This document shows positions 29,234 to 38,639 of a stretch of 64,000 nt of DNA, one piece after another. The stretch is from Acidobacteriota bacterium (lineage in GTDB: Bacteria > Acidobacteriota > Terriglobia > 20CM-2-55-15). Position 1 is the stretch's first letter. Every line of letters starts with the position of its first letter. The position numbers were made by a program, and so were the translations under genes. The stretch covers positions 1 to 64,000 of the forward strand of contig JAJEEE010000041.1 of the NCBI GenBank assembly GCA_022821145.1. Direction: 5' to 3'. The notes beneath the pieces were generated by a model. That model had not been told where the DNA came from, did no database searches, and saw only the letters and a program-made list of their open reading frames with translations.

Positions 29234-30802
29234 GTGAGATACCGACTGAATTCCCGGGCGGCGGCCCTGGCCGTCGCGTCCGCGTGGGCCATGACCGGCT
29301 GGGCGCAGGAGGGGGACGGCGTCCAGCCGTTCGCGTTCCCCGACGGCGGAGGCGTGCATCTCGAGACGGGCGGCGGGGGTCCGGTGTCGGTGTCCCACGG
29401 GGTCGTCGAGCCGACGGGCGGGAGCGTATCCCCGCCCGGGTTCGCCATCCTGGGCTGGCGCAACGCCGAGGGCGTCCTGGTCACGGAGACGACGGTCCAG
29501 GCGGCGCCCGCCATCCGGAACGGGCGCGTCTACGCCGCCTACAGCGAGGCCGTCGCGGACACGGGCATCGCCATCGCCAACCCCCACGACCAGGAGGTCA
29601 CCGTCGAGTACTTCTTCACCGTGCCGGCGGAGAACGCCGAGGATTCGGACTTCGGGCACGGCGCGTTGACGATCGGACCCCGTCAGCAGACGGCGCGCAC
29701 ACTGTCGGGCGATCCGTTCAACCTGCCGACCGGTTCGCGCGGCACGTTCTCGTTCTCGGCTTCGCTTCCCGTCGCCGCGACCGCCCAGGCATGGCGCGGC
29801 AACGAGCGGGGGGAAGGGATCTTCCACGCCTTGCCGGTCATCGACCTGGACGCGGCGCACGAGGCGAGGGATGTCTATATCCCCCACCTGGCGACGGGCG
29901 GGACGTGGCTGACGGACTTCATCCTGGTCAACCCGACCGACGAGACGATGTCCGGACAGTTGATCTTCGTCAGCCCGGGGGCCTTGAACGCGGAGAACCC
30001 GGCCTGGGACTCTCCGGGGTTGAGCGCGTCCGTGTCCTTGAACAACCTGTTCGTGCCGGCCTATACCTACTCGGTCGGCGCCCGCGGCACGTTCTTCTAC
30101 CGCACCACGCTGCCCCGCGCGTTCGTCGAGACGTTCTCGGCGCGCGCCCGGCCGGCGGCCGATAGCGGGGCGACGCCAACCCTCCACGTGACGTTGACGA
30201 CCCTGCGTATCATCGAGGAAGAGGGCCAGTTCCGATCCGACCTGATTTCGACGGCGGGGTTCACCGCGGGGCGGCCCGACACGGCGTTCCGCGCGTACGT
30301 GGAGACGCGCGGCGAGCTGGAGGAGCCCGGCGCCATCCGGTCCCTCGTCGCCTTGAACAACATCGAGTTCGAGCGCGCGACGATTGCCGCCGAGCTGCGC
30401 GACCTGGACGGCAACCTGCGCGCGACGGCCGATTTCCCGGTCCCGCCGTCCGGGACGCGCTTCGTCTACGTGAACGATCTGTTTCCGGACTTCGACTTCG
30501 GGGACGCGTTCCGGGGCGTCCTGCGCGTTTCGATGGCGGAGCCGGAGCCCCGCAACGGCGGTCTCACGACGCTGGTCCTGCGGAGCCGCTGGAACGAACG
30601 CGGCGAGCTCCTGATCACGACGACGCCGGCCTTCGCGGAATCCGAACCGTCCACGGCCGACATGCGCGTCCTTCCGCACTTGCTGGACGGGGGCGGCTGG
30701 ACGACGGAGATCGTCTTCTTCAGCGGCGCCGCCGGTCAGGCCGCCGCCGGCCGGATCGATCTCAGGGACCCGGCCGGCGCGCCCGCCGACATCATCGACT
30801 GA
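29234..30802 (+). CDS. Secreted hypothetical protein with repeated beta-rich segments
   Basis: 522-aa ORF with GTG start and signal-like N-terminus; recurring 'HLATGGTWLTDFILVNPTDETMSGQL' / 'HLLDGGGWTTEIVFFSGAAGQAAAGRI' motifs. Confidence 0.75.
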   Translation: MRYRLNSRAAALAVASAWAMTGWAQEGDGVQPFAFPDGGGVHLETGGGGPVSVSHGVVEPTGGSVSPPGFAILGWRNAEGVLVTETTVQAAPAIRNGRVYAAYSEAVADTGIAIANPHDQEVTVEYFFTVPAENAEDSDFGHGALTIGPRQQTARTLSGDPFNLPTGSRGTFSFSASLPVAATAQAWRGNERGEGIFHALPVIDLDAAHEARDVYIPHLATGGTWLTDFILVNPTDETMSGQLIFVSPGALNAENPAWDSPGLSASVSLNNLFVPAYTYSVGARGTFFYRTTLPRAFVETFSARARPAADSGATPTLHVTLTTLRIIEEEGQFRSDLISTAGFTAGRPDTAFRAYVETRGELEEPGAIRSLVALNNIEFERATIAAELRDLDGNLRATADFPVPPSGTRFVYVNDLFPDFDFGDAFRGVLRVSMAEPEPRNGGLTTLVLRSRWNERGELLITTTPAFAESEPSTADMRVLPHLLDGGGWTTEIVFFSGAAGQAAAGRIDLRDPAGAPADIID

Positions 30803-30808
30803 CCCGCC

Positions 30809-31681
30809 ATGCTGGCGTGCCCCGGGTGCCGTCGCCCGCTCGATCCGGACCGCGCCTGCGCCTGCGGATTCGAACCGAAACGCCGCGACGGCGTCCTCGA
30901 CCTGATGACCCCCGAACAGACGGCCGCGTACGCGGCGTTCTGCGACGGATACGAGACGCTTCGGCGGCGCGAGGGCTGGGGCGGGGACGACCTGGAGCTG
31001 CCGTTCGAGCCCCGGGCACACCACGACGTCTGGGCGGTGCGGCAGTGGACGTTCAAGCGCCTCGAACGCCTGCTCGGCCAGCGGCTGCCGGAAGGCGGCG
31101 CCGCGCTTGACGCCGGGGCGGGCAACTGCTGGCTGACCCGTCACCTGGACCACTGGGGGTTCGAGGCCGTGGCCGTCGACGTGAACGACGGGGGGTGGGA
31201 CGGCCTCCGCGCCGGGGGCGCCTATATCGGCGTCGGCGACCATTTCGAGCGGGTCCGCGCCCCGATGGAGCGCCTGCCTTTTCAGGACGGCGTGTTCCGC
31301 CTGGTCATCGCCGCCGACGCGCTTCACTACTGTCCCGACATGGCCGCCGCTCTGGGCGAGTTCAAGAGGGTTCTCGCCGAAGACGGACTGATCGTCGTGA
31401 TGGACTCGCCGTGGTACGAGCGCGAGAGGTACGGTGTCCGGGCCTGGGAATCCGCCGTCCGGGCCCGCGTCGACCGTCACGGCGCCGCCGGAGAGGTGGC
31501 GCGCCGTCCGAGGTTTCTTCACCGGGAGGCGTTCGCCGCCGACGCGGACCGGAACGGACTGCGGTTCGAGCTCATCCGCGCGTGGCCGGGGTGGCGGCGG
31601 GCGCTGGAAACGGCCTCGGCCCGCTTCTACGAGCGGCGGCTCGCCGCCTTTCCCATTGCGGTCCTTCGGGATGCGGCGTGA
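30809..31681 (+). CDS. SAM-dependent methyltransferase with N-terminal zinc-ribbon-like segment
   Basis: 'LACPGCRRPLDPDRACACGF', 'ALDAGAGNCWLTRHLDHWG', 'EFKRVLAEDGLIVVMDSPWY'. Confidence 0.83.
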   Translation: MLACPGCRRPLDPDRACACGFEPKRRDGVLDLMTPEQTAAYAAFCDGYETLRRREGWGGDDLELPFEPRAHHDVWAVRQWTFKRLERLLGQRLPEGGAALDAGAGNCWLTRHLDHWGFEAVAVDVNDGGWDGLRAGGAYIGVGDHFERVRAPMERLPFQDGVFRLVIAADALHYCPDMAAALGEFKRVLAEDGLIVVMDSPWYERERYGVRAWESAVRARVDRHGAAGEVARRPRFLHREAFAADADRNGLRFELIRAWPGWRRALETASARFYERRLAAFPIAVLRDAA

Positions 31682-31686
31682 ACCGT

Positions 31687-31713
31687 GGCCGGGACCCGCG
31701 CGGGGCCCCGGCC
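31687..31713. terminator. Possible bidirectional terminator hairpin between convergent genes
   Basis: GGCCGGG...CCCGGCC inverted repeat between stop codons at 31681 and 31727; no T-tract. Confidence 0.3.
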
Positions 31714-31726
31714 CTCGGGGAACGTT

Positions 31727-33142
31727 CTACGCGTCGTAGTACATGGAGAACTCGTAGGGGTGGGGCCGCAGGCGCAGCACGTCCACCTCGTTCTCCCGCT
31801 TGTAATCGATGAAGGTCTCGACGACGTCCGGCGTGAACACGCCGCCGTCGAGCAGGAACTCGTGGTCGGCCTCCAGCGCCGCGAGCGCCTCTTCCAGCGA
31901 GCCCGGCGTCGAGGCGATGCCCGCTTTCTCTTCCGCGGACAGGTCGTAGATGTCCTTGTCCAACGGCGCCGGCGGCTCGATCCGGTTCTTGATCCCGTCC
32001 AGGCCGGCCATCATCATCGCCGCGAAGGCCATGTAGCCGTTGCATGTGGGATCGGGGGCGCGGAACTCGATGCGCTTGGCCCCTTCGCTCTTCGAGTACA
32101 ACGGAATGCGGACGCAGGCGCTGCGGTTGCGCTGCGAGTACACCAGGTTGACGGGCGCCTCGAAGCCGGGGACCAGCCGCCGGTAGGAGTTGGCCGTCGG
32201 GGCCGCGAACGCCAGGACGGCGGACGCGTGCTTGAGCAGGCCGCCGATATAGTACCGGCAGGCGTCGCTGATGTCGGCGTAGCCGCCGGGGCCGTAGAAG
32301 ACGTTCTTGCCGTCCTTCCAGATGCTCTGGTGGACGTGCATACCCGAGCCGTTGTCGCTGAAGATCGGTTTCGGCATGAACGTCGCGGTCTTTCCATGTT
32401 TGCGGGCGACGTTCTTGACGACGTACTTGTACATCTGGAGCTGGTCGCCCATCCGGGTCAACGTGTCGAACCGCATGTCGATCTCGTTCTGGCCGGCGGT
32501 GGCCACTTCGTGGTGGTGAACCTCGACCCGAACGCCGATCTGTTCGAGCGCCAGAACCATCTCGCTGCGGATGTCCTGCAGCGTGTCCACCGGCGGGCAG
32601 GGGAAGTAGCCCTCCTTGTATCGCGGCTTGTGACCGAGATTGGGGTTCTCCTCGCGTCCCGTGTTCCATGCGGCCTCGACGGAGTCGACGTGGTAGTACG
32701 CGAACCCGGGGCCGGAATCGTATCGGACGTCGTCGAGCACGAAGAACTCCGGCTCGGGTCCGAAATAGATCGTGTCGCCGACGCCGGTCGAGCGCAGGTG
32801 CGCCTCGGCCTTCCGGGCGATGTGGCGCGGGTCGCGCGAATACGGCTCCTCCGTCACCGGGTCCTTCACGTTGCAGATCATGACCAGCGTCGTGACCCCC
32901 GCGAACGGATCGATGAAGGCGCTGTCGGCGTCCGGGATCAGGAGCATGTCGCTCTCCTGGATCTTCTGGAAACCCCGGATGCTGGACCCGTCGAATCCCA
33001 GCCCGTCCTCGAAAATGTCCTCGTTCAACTCCGTCGTCGAGATCGAGAAGTGCTGCCACGTTCCGGGAAGGTCGGCAAAGCGCAGGTCGACCATCCGGAC
33101 GCCCTTCTCCCTGGCGAGTTCCAATACCTCTTTCGGTGTCAT
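31727..33142 (-). CDS. glnA: Glutamine synthetase type I
   Basis: '[15 protein letters not shown]', '[15 protein letters not shown]', '[12 protein letters not shown]', adenylylation-loop-like '[10 protein letters not shown]'. Confidence 0.97.
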   Translation of the reverse strand: MTPKEVLELAREKGVRMVDLRFADLPGTWQHFSISTTELNEDIFEDGLGFDGSSIRGFQKIQESDMLLIPDADSAFIDPFAGVTTLVMICNVKDPVTEEPYSRDPRHIARKAEAHLRSTGVGDTIYFGPEPEFFVLDDVRYDSGPGFAYYHVDSVEAAWNTGREENPNLGHKPRYKEGYFPCPPVDTLQDIRSEMVLALEQIGVRVEVHHHEVATAGQNEIDMRFDTLTRMGDQLQMYKYVVKNVARKHGKTATFMPKPIFSDNGSGMHVHQSIWKDGKNVFYGPGGYADISDACRYYIGGLLKHASAVLAFAAPTANSYRRLVPGFEAPVNLVYSQRNRSACVRIPLYSKSEGAKRIEFRAPDPTCNGYMAFAAMMMAGLDGIKNRIEPPAPLDKDIYDLSAEEKAGIASTPGSLEEALAALEADHEFLLDGGVFTPDVVETFIDYKRENEVDVLRLRPHPYEFSMYYDA

Positions 33143-33414
33143 TGTGAACGAACCTCCGTTAACGAATCGCCGTTGTCTCTCACTGCAGGCCGGGTGTTTG
33201 CGGGGGCGTCCCGCAAACCCACCAGTTTACATCAGGTCGAACGACGGCGCAAAACAATCGCGCGGACTCGGACGCGGCGCGGATCGCGGCACGAATCAGC
33301 GGAGTCGTCCCGGCCGCAAAGTGTTAAAATGTACGGTTTCTGCGTTCCGATCGCGCTCGTGCATCGGCGCGGATACGCAGTCGAACCGGGTTCGGACAGT
33401 GACGACACACGGAT

Positions 33415-34026
33415 ATGGAACTGCTCGACGGAGTCGCCGGATGGCTGGAAGCGACGCTCCTGCCCTACGGCGGGGTCGGGTTGATGTTGCTGGCCGTCTG
33501 CGACTCCTCGTTCCTGTCCTTGCCCGAGGTCAACGACGTCCTGCTGATGACGTTCTCGATTCGCGACCCGGACCGGATGGCGGGCCTGGCGGCCATGACC
33601 ACGCTGGGATCCGTCGCCGGATCCTCGGCGCTGTACGCTGTGGGACGCGGCGGCGGCGGGGCGTTCCTCCAGCGGCGCGCCCGGTGGGGCCGATCCACGG
33701 ACCGGCTGGAGAGGATCGGCGGATGGTACCGGCGGTACGGCATGCTGGCGGTGGTCGTTCCGTCGTTGCTGCCGCCGCCGACGCCCTTCAAGATCTTCGT
33801 ACTTTCGGCCGGGACGTTCGGGATTTCCTGGCCGCGTTTCATAGCGGCCGTCACCGTCGGACGCAGTATCCGGTACTTTTCGGCCGGCGTGCTGGCGGTG
33901 CTCTACGGGAACGCGGCCATCGAGTTCGTGGAAGCGAACTATCGCGTCGTCGGATGGGTCGTGGCGGCGGCGGTGGTCGCCGTGATCCTCGTTCTCGCCC
34001 TCAACGCGGTCCGGAGGCGCGCGTGA
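33415..34026 (+). CDS. VTT/DedA-like (YqaA-type) membrane protein
   Basis: 'YAVGRGGGGAFLQRRARWG', 'VVVPSLLPPPTPFKIFVLSAGTFGISWPRF'. Confidence 0.85.
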   Translation: MELLDGVAGWLEATLLPYGGVGLMLLAVCDSSFLSLPEVNDVLLMTFSIRDPDRMAGLAAMTTLGSVAGSSALYAVGRGGGGAFLQRRARWGRSTDRLERIGGWYRRYGMLAVVVPSLLPPPTPFKIFVLSAGTFGISWPRFIAAVTVGRSIRYFSAGVLAVLYGNAAIEFVEANYRVVGWVVAAAVVAVILVLALNAVRRRA

Positions 34027-34057
34027 GGCCCGGGCCCGACGCAACGGGGGGAACGCC

Positions 34058-35026
34058 GTGACGCGCGGAACGCGCCATGGTTGGAAGGCGGCCGCGGGCG
34101 CCGCCGCGTGGCTCGCCCTCATGGCCGGGTGCAGCGCCTCGCAGACCCGCATCGTGTTGCCTGAGGAATTGCCTTTCGCGGCGCTCGAGGCGTCGCGCGA
34201 AGAACTGCTCGCGAAGCTGCAAGCCGGAGGCGGCCGCTTCGACACCATCCGCGCCACCGTCAACTACCTGGCGTCCGGCGACCTGCGGGGCGAATCCGGC
34301 GACGTGCGGCAGCGCACCTACGACCCGGTTCGGGGAGGGTTGATCGTGGAACGGCCGTCGCGCATCCGCATGAACGGGAACACGACGCTCGGCCTGATCT
34401 CGGCGTTCGACATGTCCTCCGACGGCGTCGAGTTCCGGTTGTCGGTTCCAGCGCAGGGGAAGTTCTACCACGGGCCCAACGAGGGCCGGATCGAGGGCGC
34501 CGAGGACAACCCGTTGCTTCAGCTTCGGCCGCATCACGTGTTGCAGGCCCTGTTCGTGGACGTGCGCGAGTACCTGGCCGATTCCCGCGTCGTCCGGTCG
34601 TTCGCGGAGGTGTCGGAGGGCCGCCGGCGCTTCTACGTGTTCAGCTTCATCGATGCGGCGGGCCCCGACGGCCGGCTCCGGGAACGCATCTGGATCGACC
34701 GCCGGAACCTGGAGGTGGCCCGCAAGCAGCTTTTCACGGACGACGGCGTCCTGGAGCTGCAGGTCGACTACGACGACCATGGGACGATCGACGATTTGGC
34801 GTTTCCGCGCCGCGTGGCGATCGAACGGCCCATCGAGGGCGCGTCGCTGGAGATCGAATTCCTGGAGGCGTCGCTGGACGAGGACATCGCCCAGGCGCTC
34901 TTCGTGCTCCCCTATCCATCGGGCGCGGAATCGATTCGCGTCGGAGACACCGATGTCCGTCCGACCGGCTCCGGCGATTCCGTAGTCGGCGTCGCGCCCG
35001 GGGCGCCGCCCAACGCGGCGCGCTGA
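34058..35026 (+). CDS. Lipoprotein with LolA/LolB-like fold (DUF4292-like)
   Basis: Lipobox 'LALMAGCSAS'; 'FDTIRATVNYLASGDLRG' and beta-rich lipoprotein-sorting-like pattern. Confidence 0.78.
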   Translation: MTRGTRHGWKAAAGAAAWLALMAGCSASQTRIVLPEELPFAALEASREELLAKLQAGGGRFDTIRATVNYLASGDLRGESGDVRQRTYDPVRGGLIVERPSRIRMNGNTTLGLISAFDMSSDGVEFRLSVPAQGKFYHGPNEGRIEGAEDNPLLQLRPHHVLQALFVDVREYLADSRVVRSFAEVSEGRRRFYVFSFIDAAGPDGRLRERIWIDRRNLEVARKQLFTDDGVLELQVDYDDHGTIDDLAFPRRVAIERPIEGASLEIEFLEASLDEDIAQALFVLPYPSGAESIRVGDTDVRPTGSGDSVVGVAPGAPPNAAR

Positions 35027-35057
35027 CGACGCCCCGGGACCTTCGATCGCATCTGCC

Positions 35058-36158
35058 GTGAACCGGGAAATCATCGTTTCGAACTTCGCCAGGCGCCCCG
35101 TGCGCACCGGCGTGAGCATCGTGGCCGTGGCCACGGAAGTGGCGCTGATCCTCCTGATCGTGGGCCTCGTGGTGGGCATCAACACGGAGACCGGGGAGCG
35201 GACGGCGGGCGTCGGGGCCGACATCATGTTCCAGCCTCCGGGCGCGTCGGTCTTCCTGGGCCTCAACAGCGCGGTCATGCCGGTCGAGGTCGGCGATCTC
35301 CTCGCCGGCGTCGACGGCGTGGAAGCCGTGGCTCCCATCGTGACGCAGTTCAACACGCAGGGCGGTTTCGACGTCGTGTACGGGATCGAGCCCCAGAGCT
35401 TCGACGCGGTCAGCGGCGGTTTCCGCTTCATCGAGGGACGGATGTTCCAGTCGCCGGAAGAGATCGTGATCGACGATCTGTACGCCGAGGCCAAGGGACT
35501 GGGCGTCGGCGACGGCCTGGTCCTGCTCAACCACAGCTTCACGGTGGCGGGTGTGGTGGACAACGGAAAGGGGGCCCGGTTGTACCTGGACCTGGCCGCC
35601 GCGCAGGAGATGTCGGGCAATCCCGGCAACGTGTCGCTGTTCTTCGTCCGGCTGGACGATGCGGACGCGGTCTACGCGATGCAGGAAACCCTGGAAGAGC
35701 GGTTTCTCACATACCATGCCGTTCCGATGCGGGACCTGGTCTCGATCATGGCCAATACGAGCCTGCCGGCCCTGGACGCGTTCCTGACCCTGGTGGTCGC
35801 CGTGGCGGTCACGATCGGAGCGTTGGTGATCTTCCTGTCGATGTATACGACGATCAGCGAGCGGACGCGCGAAATCGGCATCCTGCGGTCCATGGGGGCC
35901 TCCAAGGGCTTCGTCGTCGCCCTGGTGCTCCAGGAGACGGTCTGGCTGTGCCTTGCCGGGGTCGTTCTCGGACTGGCCGCCAGCTTCGCCATCGTCGCGG
36001 CCGTGCCGTCCTTCTTCCCGACACTGCAACTCATGATCACCGGCGAATGGATCGTGCGGGCCGGGCTCCTCGCCGTCGCCAGCGGACTCGTCGGCGCCGT
36101 CTACCCGTCGATCCGGGCGGCCGGGCAAGATCCGGTCGAAGCGCTGGCCTATGAGTGA
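35058..36158 (+). CDS. ABC transporter permease, MacB/LolC type
   Basis: N-terminal TM 'VSIVAVATEVALILLIVGLVVGI', C-terminal FtsX domain 'ISERTREIGILRSMGASKGFVVALVLQE'. Confidence 0.9.
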   Translation: MNREIIVSNFARRPVRTGVSIVAVATEVALILLIVGLVVGINTETGERTAGVGADIMFQPPGASVFLGLNSAVMPVEVGDLLAGVDGVEAVAPIVTQFNTQGGFDVVYGIEPQSFDAVSGGFRFIEGRMFQSPEEIVIDDLYAEAKGLGVGDGLVLLNHSFTVAGVVDNGKGARLYLDLAAAQEMSGNPGNVSLFFVRLDDADAVYAMQETLEERFLTYHAVPMRDLVSIMANTSLPALDAFLTLVVAVAVTIGALVIFLSMYTTISERTREIGILRSMGASKGFVVALVLQETVWLCLAGVVLGLAASFAIVAAVPSFFPTLQLMITGEWIVRAGLLAVASGLVGAVYPSIRAAGQDPVEALAYE

Positions 36159-36173
36159 GACCGCGAGAACGGT

Positions 36174-36908
36174 GTGATGTCGGTCCTGCTCGAGGTGGTC
36201 GACGTCGTCAAGACCTACACGGTCGGAACCGTCGCCGTCGAGGCGCTCCGTGGGGTCAACCTTTCGGTCGAGCCCGGCGAGATGGTGGCCGTGATGGGCC
36301 CGTCCGGTTGCGGCAAGTCGTCGCTGATGCACGTGCTCGGCGCGATGACGCGGCCCACGTCCGGCCGGGTCCTGATCGACGGCGTGAACGTCGCCGAGAT
36401 GGGCGACGGCGCGCGGACGGCGTTCCGGCGGGACAAGGTCGGCTTCGTGTTCCAGAAGTTCAACCTGCTGCCCACGTTGACCGCGCGCGCCAACGTGGAG
36501 CTCGCGCGCCGGATCCACGGGAGTCATCGCGACCCGGAAGCCGATGAGCGCGTCGAGCAGGTGCTGGACCTGCTCCGGATCCGGGACCTGATGGACCGGC
36601 GGCCCGTCGAGCTGTCGGGCGGAGAGCAGCAGCGCGTGGCCATCGCGCGGGCGGTGGTCAAGCACCCGTCGCTCATCCTGGCCGACGAACCCACCGGCAA
36701 TCTGGATTCGAAGAACTCGGAAATCGTGCTAAACATGTTCCGGGAGCTCAATCGCCGGATGGCGCAGACGATCATCATCGTGACCCACAACCCGGACCTG
36801 GCGTCCCGCGTCGACCGGGTGATCGAGATGATGGACGGCCGGATCGTGCGAGACGGCCGGCGCGCGCCGGCGGAGATCGCGGAAAGCGCGCGGCGGGCGG
36901 GACAATGA
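36174..36908 (+). CDS. ABC transporter ATP-binding protein (LolD/MacB-like)
   Basis: 'GPSGCGKSSLMHVLGAM', 'VELSGGEQQRVAIARAVVKHPSLILADEPTGNLDS'. Confidence 0.95.
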   Translation: MMSVLLEVVDVVKTYTVGTVAVEALRGVNLSVEPGEMVAVMGPSGCGKSSLMHVLGAMTRPTSGRVLIDGVNVAEMGDGARTAFRRDKVGFVFQKFNLLPTLTARANVELARRIHGSHRDPEADERVEQVLDLLRIRDLMDRRPVELSGGEQQRVAIARAVVKHPSLILADEPTGNLDSKNSEIVLNMFRELNRRMAQTIIIVTHNPDLASRVDRVIEMMDGRIVRDGRRAPAEIAESARRAGQ

Positions 36909-37252
36909 AGAAGTGGATCTTCTGGTCGTTCGATCGCGGGTCGCTCCAGTACGACATCCTGTGCGTCCTGATCCTGGTGGTGGTGTTCGCCGCCCCGCGC
37001 GAGGCGTTCAACGACCGTCCCGACTACAAGCGGATTCCGGAATCCGGCGTCCGGCAGGTCCAGGACCGCGACGGCAACGACGTCTACACGGTCCGCGTGG
37101 ACGCGTCCGGCGACGCGCCGGCGGCCCAGGCGGCCGCGCGGTCGCAGTTGCGGACGCACCTGGCCTCGGAGGAGCCCCTGAACGTGTTCCGCGCCGAGGC
37201 GGTCGTCGACACGCGGGGACGCATCCAGGCATACGCCTTCTGGCTGCGATGA
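36905..37252 (+). CDS. Small single-TM hypothetical protein in Lol-like operon
   Basis: 115 aa; overlaps genes on both sides by 4 nt; one N-terminal TM 'YDILCVLILVVVFAAP'. Confidence 0.75.
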   Translation: MKKWIFWSFDRGSLQYDILCVLILVVVFAAPREAFNDRPDYKRIPESGVRQVQDRDGNDVYTVRVDASGDAPAAQAAARSQLRTHLASEEPLNVFRAEAVVDTRGRIQAYAFWLR

Positions 37253-37947
37253 CGGCGCGGTGGCCGGTTCGGGCGTGGATGGCCGCGGCGGCGGCGCTCA
37301 CCGCCTGGCCCGCGGCGGCCCAGACGCCCGTCGCCCTTGAAGACGTCCTGGCCCGGATGGCCGAAGCGGGCGGCCGGCTGACGACCCTGGAGGCCCGCGT
37401 GGACCGCGACACGGTCAACGCGCTGGTCGACGACCACAGCCTGGATTCCGGCCGCGTGTATTTCGAAGCCGGAGCGGGGAACAGCCGGATACGCGTCGAG
37501 ATCACCGAACCCGACTACGCGCGCCAGTCCGTGCTGGTGGCCGATGGGCGCATCGACGTCTACAACCCCCGCACCCGCCAGGTGTCGCGAGGCACGCTGG
37601 AGGGCCCCACCGACATGGCGCAGTTCCTGGTGGTGGGCTTCGGCCCCGGGAACGCGGCTCTGGAGACCAACTTCGAGATCACGCTCGTCGGGGACGAGAG
37701 CCTGGACGGCGTCCCGACCACGGTGCTCGACCTGGTCCCCCGGTCGGACCAGGTGCGGGGCAACGTGTCGAAGATCCGCCTGTGGGTGGACCACGACCGA
37801 TGGGCGCCCGTCCGGCAGCGCCTGGAGCAGCCCAGCCTCAACTACCAGGTCGTCGACTACTCGGACATCGAGATCAACGGCGGCCTCGGGGGCGACGTGT
37901 TCGACCTGGGCCTGCCCGACGACGTGGAAGTGCTTCGTTTGAACTAA
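37249..37947 (+). CDS. Periplasmic LolA-like outer-membrane lipoprotein carrier/sorting protein
   Basis: Signal peptide ending AAAQT without lipobox; 'RIDVYNPRTRQVSRGTLE', 'LDLVPRSDQVRGNVSKIRLWVDHDRWAPVRQRLEQ'. Confidence 0.82.
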   Translation: MTARWPVRAWMAAAAALTAWPAAAQTPVALEDVLARMAEAGGRLTTLEARVDRDTVNALVDDHSLDSGRVYFEAGAGNSRIRVEITEPDYARQSVLVADGRIDVYNPRTRQVSRGTLEGPTDMAQFLVVGFGPGNAALETNFEITLVGDESLDGVPTTVLDLVPRSDQVRGNVSKIRLWVDHDRWAPVRQRLEQPSLNYQVVDYSDIEINGGLGGDVFDLGLPDDVEVLRLN

Positions 37948-37967
37948 CGCCCGGCGGTCGGGCGCCT

Positions 37968-38639
37968 CTACGGTTCGCTGTTCTCACTCTGGATCCGCGC
38001 CAGCTCCCGCGACGTGAACCAGATGCGGTGGACGGCCGTCCAGTTGGTCAGGATGGCCAGGATCCAGAGGACGATGGCCATCCGGTCCGTCAACGCGCCC
38101 AGTATCAACAGGACGACGCGCTCGGCGCGTTCCAGGAACCCCACCTTGCAGCGGGGGATCAGCGACTCGGCGCGCGCCCGGGTGTAGCTGATCATCACCG
38201 ACCCGATGATGGCCATTCCGGTCAGGCCGACGTACCAGAGCCGGTCGTCGCGCGCGTACCAGATCAGCAACCCGAACAGCATCAGCATGTCCGAGTACCG
38301 GTCGATGACGGAGTCCAGGAACCCGCCGAACCGCGTGACCCGGCCGCTGACGCGCGCGACCGCGCCGTCGAGCATGTCGAAGGCGCCGCCGAACACCATG
38401 ACCAGCCCGGCCCAGAAGAACAATCCCTGGGCGAACAGCGTGGTGGCGAAGATGTTGATGCCGAGGCCGACGTAGGTGAGCACGTTCGGGTCGACGCGAA
38501 GGCGGGACAATCGGGCGACCAGAAACTCCAGGACGCGCCGGCCGGCGTCCCCGATCCGCCCGCTGACGGTGTGCGTGGGCACGGACCGTCGCTCGGGCGT
38601 TCCGATCATGGACTCGTCTCGGCGGGCCACGCCTCTCAC
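37968..38639 (-). CDS. CDP-alcohol phosphatidyltransferase
   Basis: CDP-OH-P motif 'DMLDGAVARVSGRVTRFGGFLDSVIDRYSD'. Confidence 0.94.
   Translation of the reverse strand: MRGVARRDESMIGTPERRSVPTHTVSGRIGDAGRRVLEFLVARLSRLRVDPNVLTYVGLGINIFATTLFAQGLFFWAGLVMVFGGAFDMLDGAVARVSGRVTRFGGFLDSVIDRYSDMLMLFGLLIWYARDDRLWYVGLTGMAIIGSVMISYTRARAESLIPRCKVGFLERAERVVLLILGALTDRMAIVLWILAILTNWTAVHRIWFTSRELARIQSENSEP

Noticed and set aside
29150-31522. 790-aa minus-strand ORF antisense to secreted protein and methyltransferase
   Set aside because: Low-complexity Arg/Gly/Asp-rich shadow ORF; plus-strand genes have clear signal peptide and SAM motifs
31687-31713. Strong terminator between methyltransferase and glnA
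   Set aside because: Hairpin is present but lacks a T-tract on either strand; kept only as a low-confidence feature
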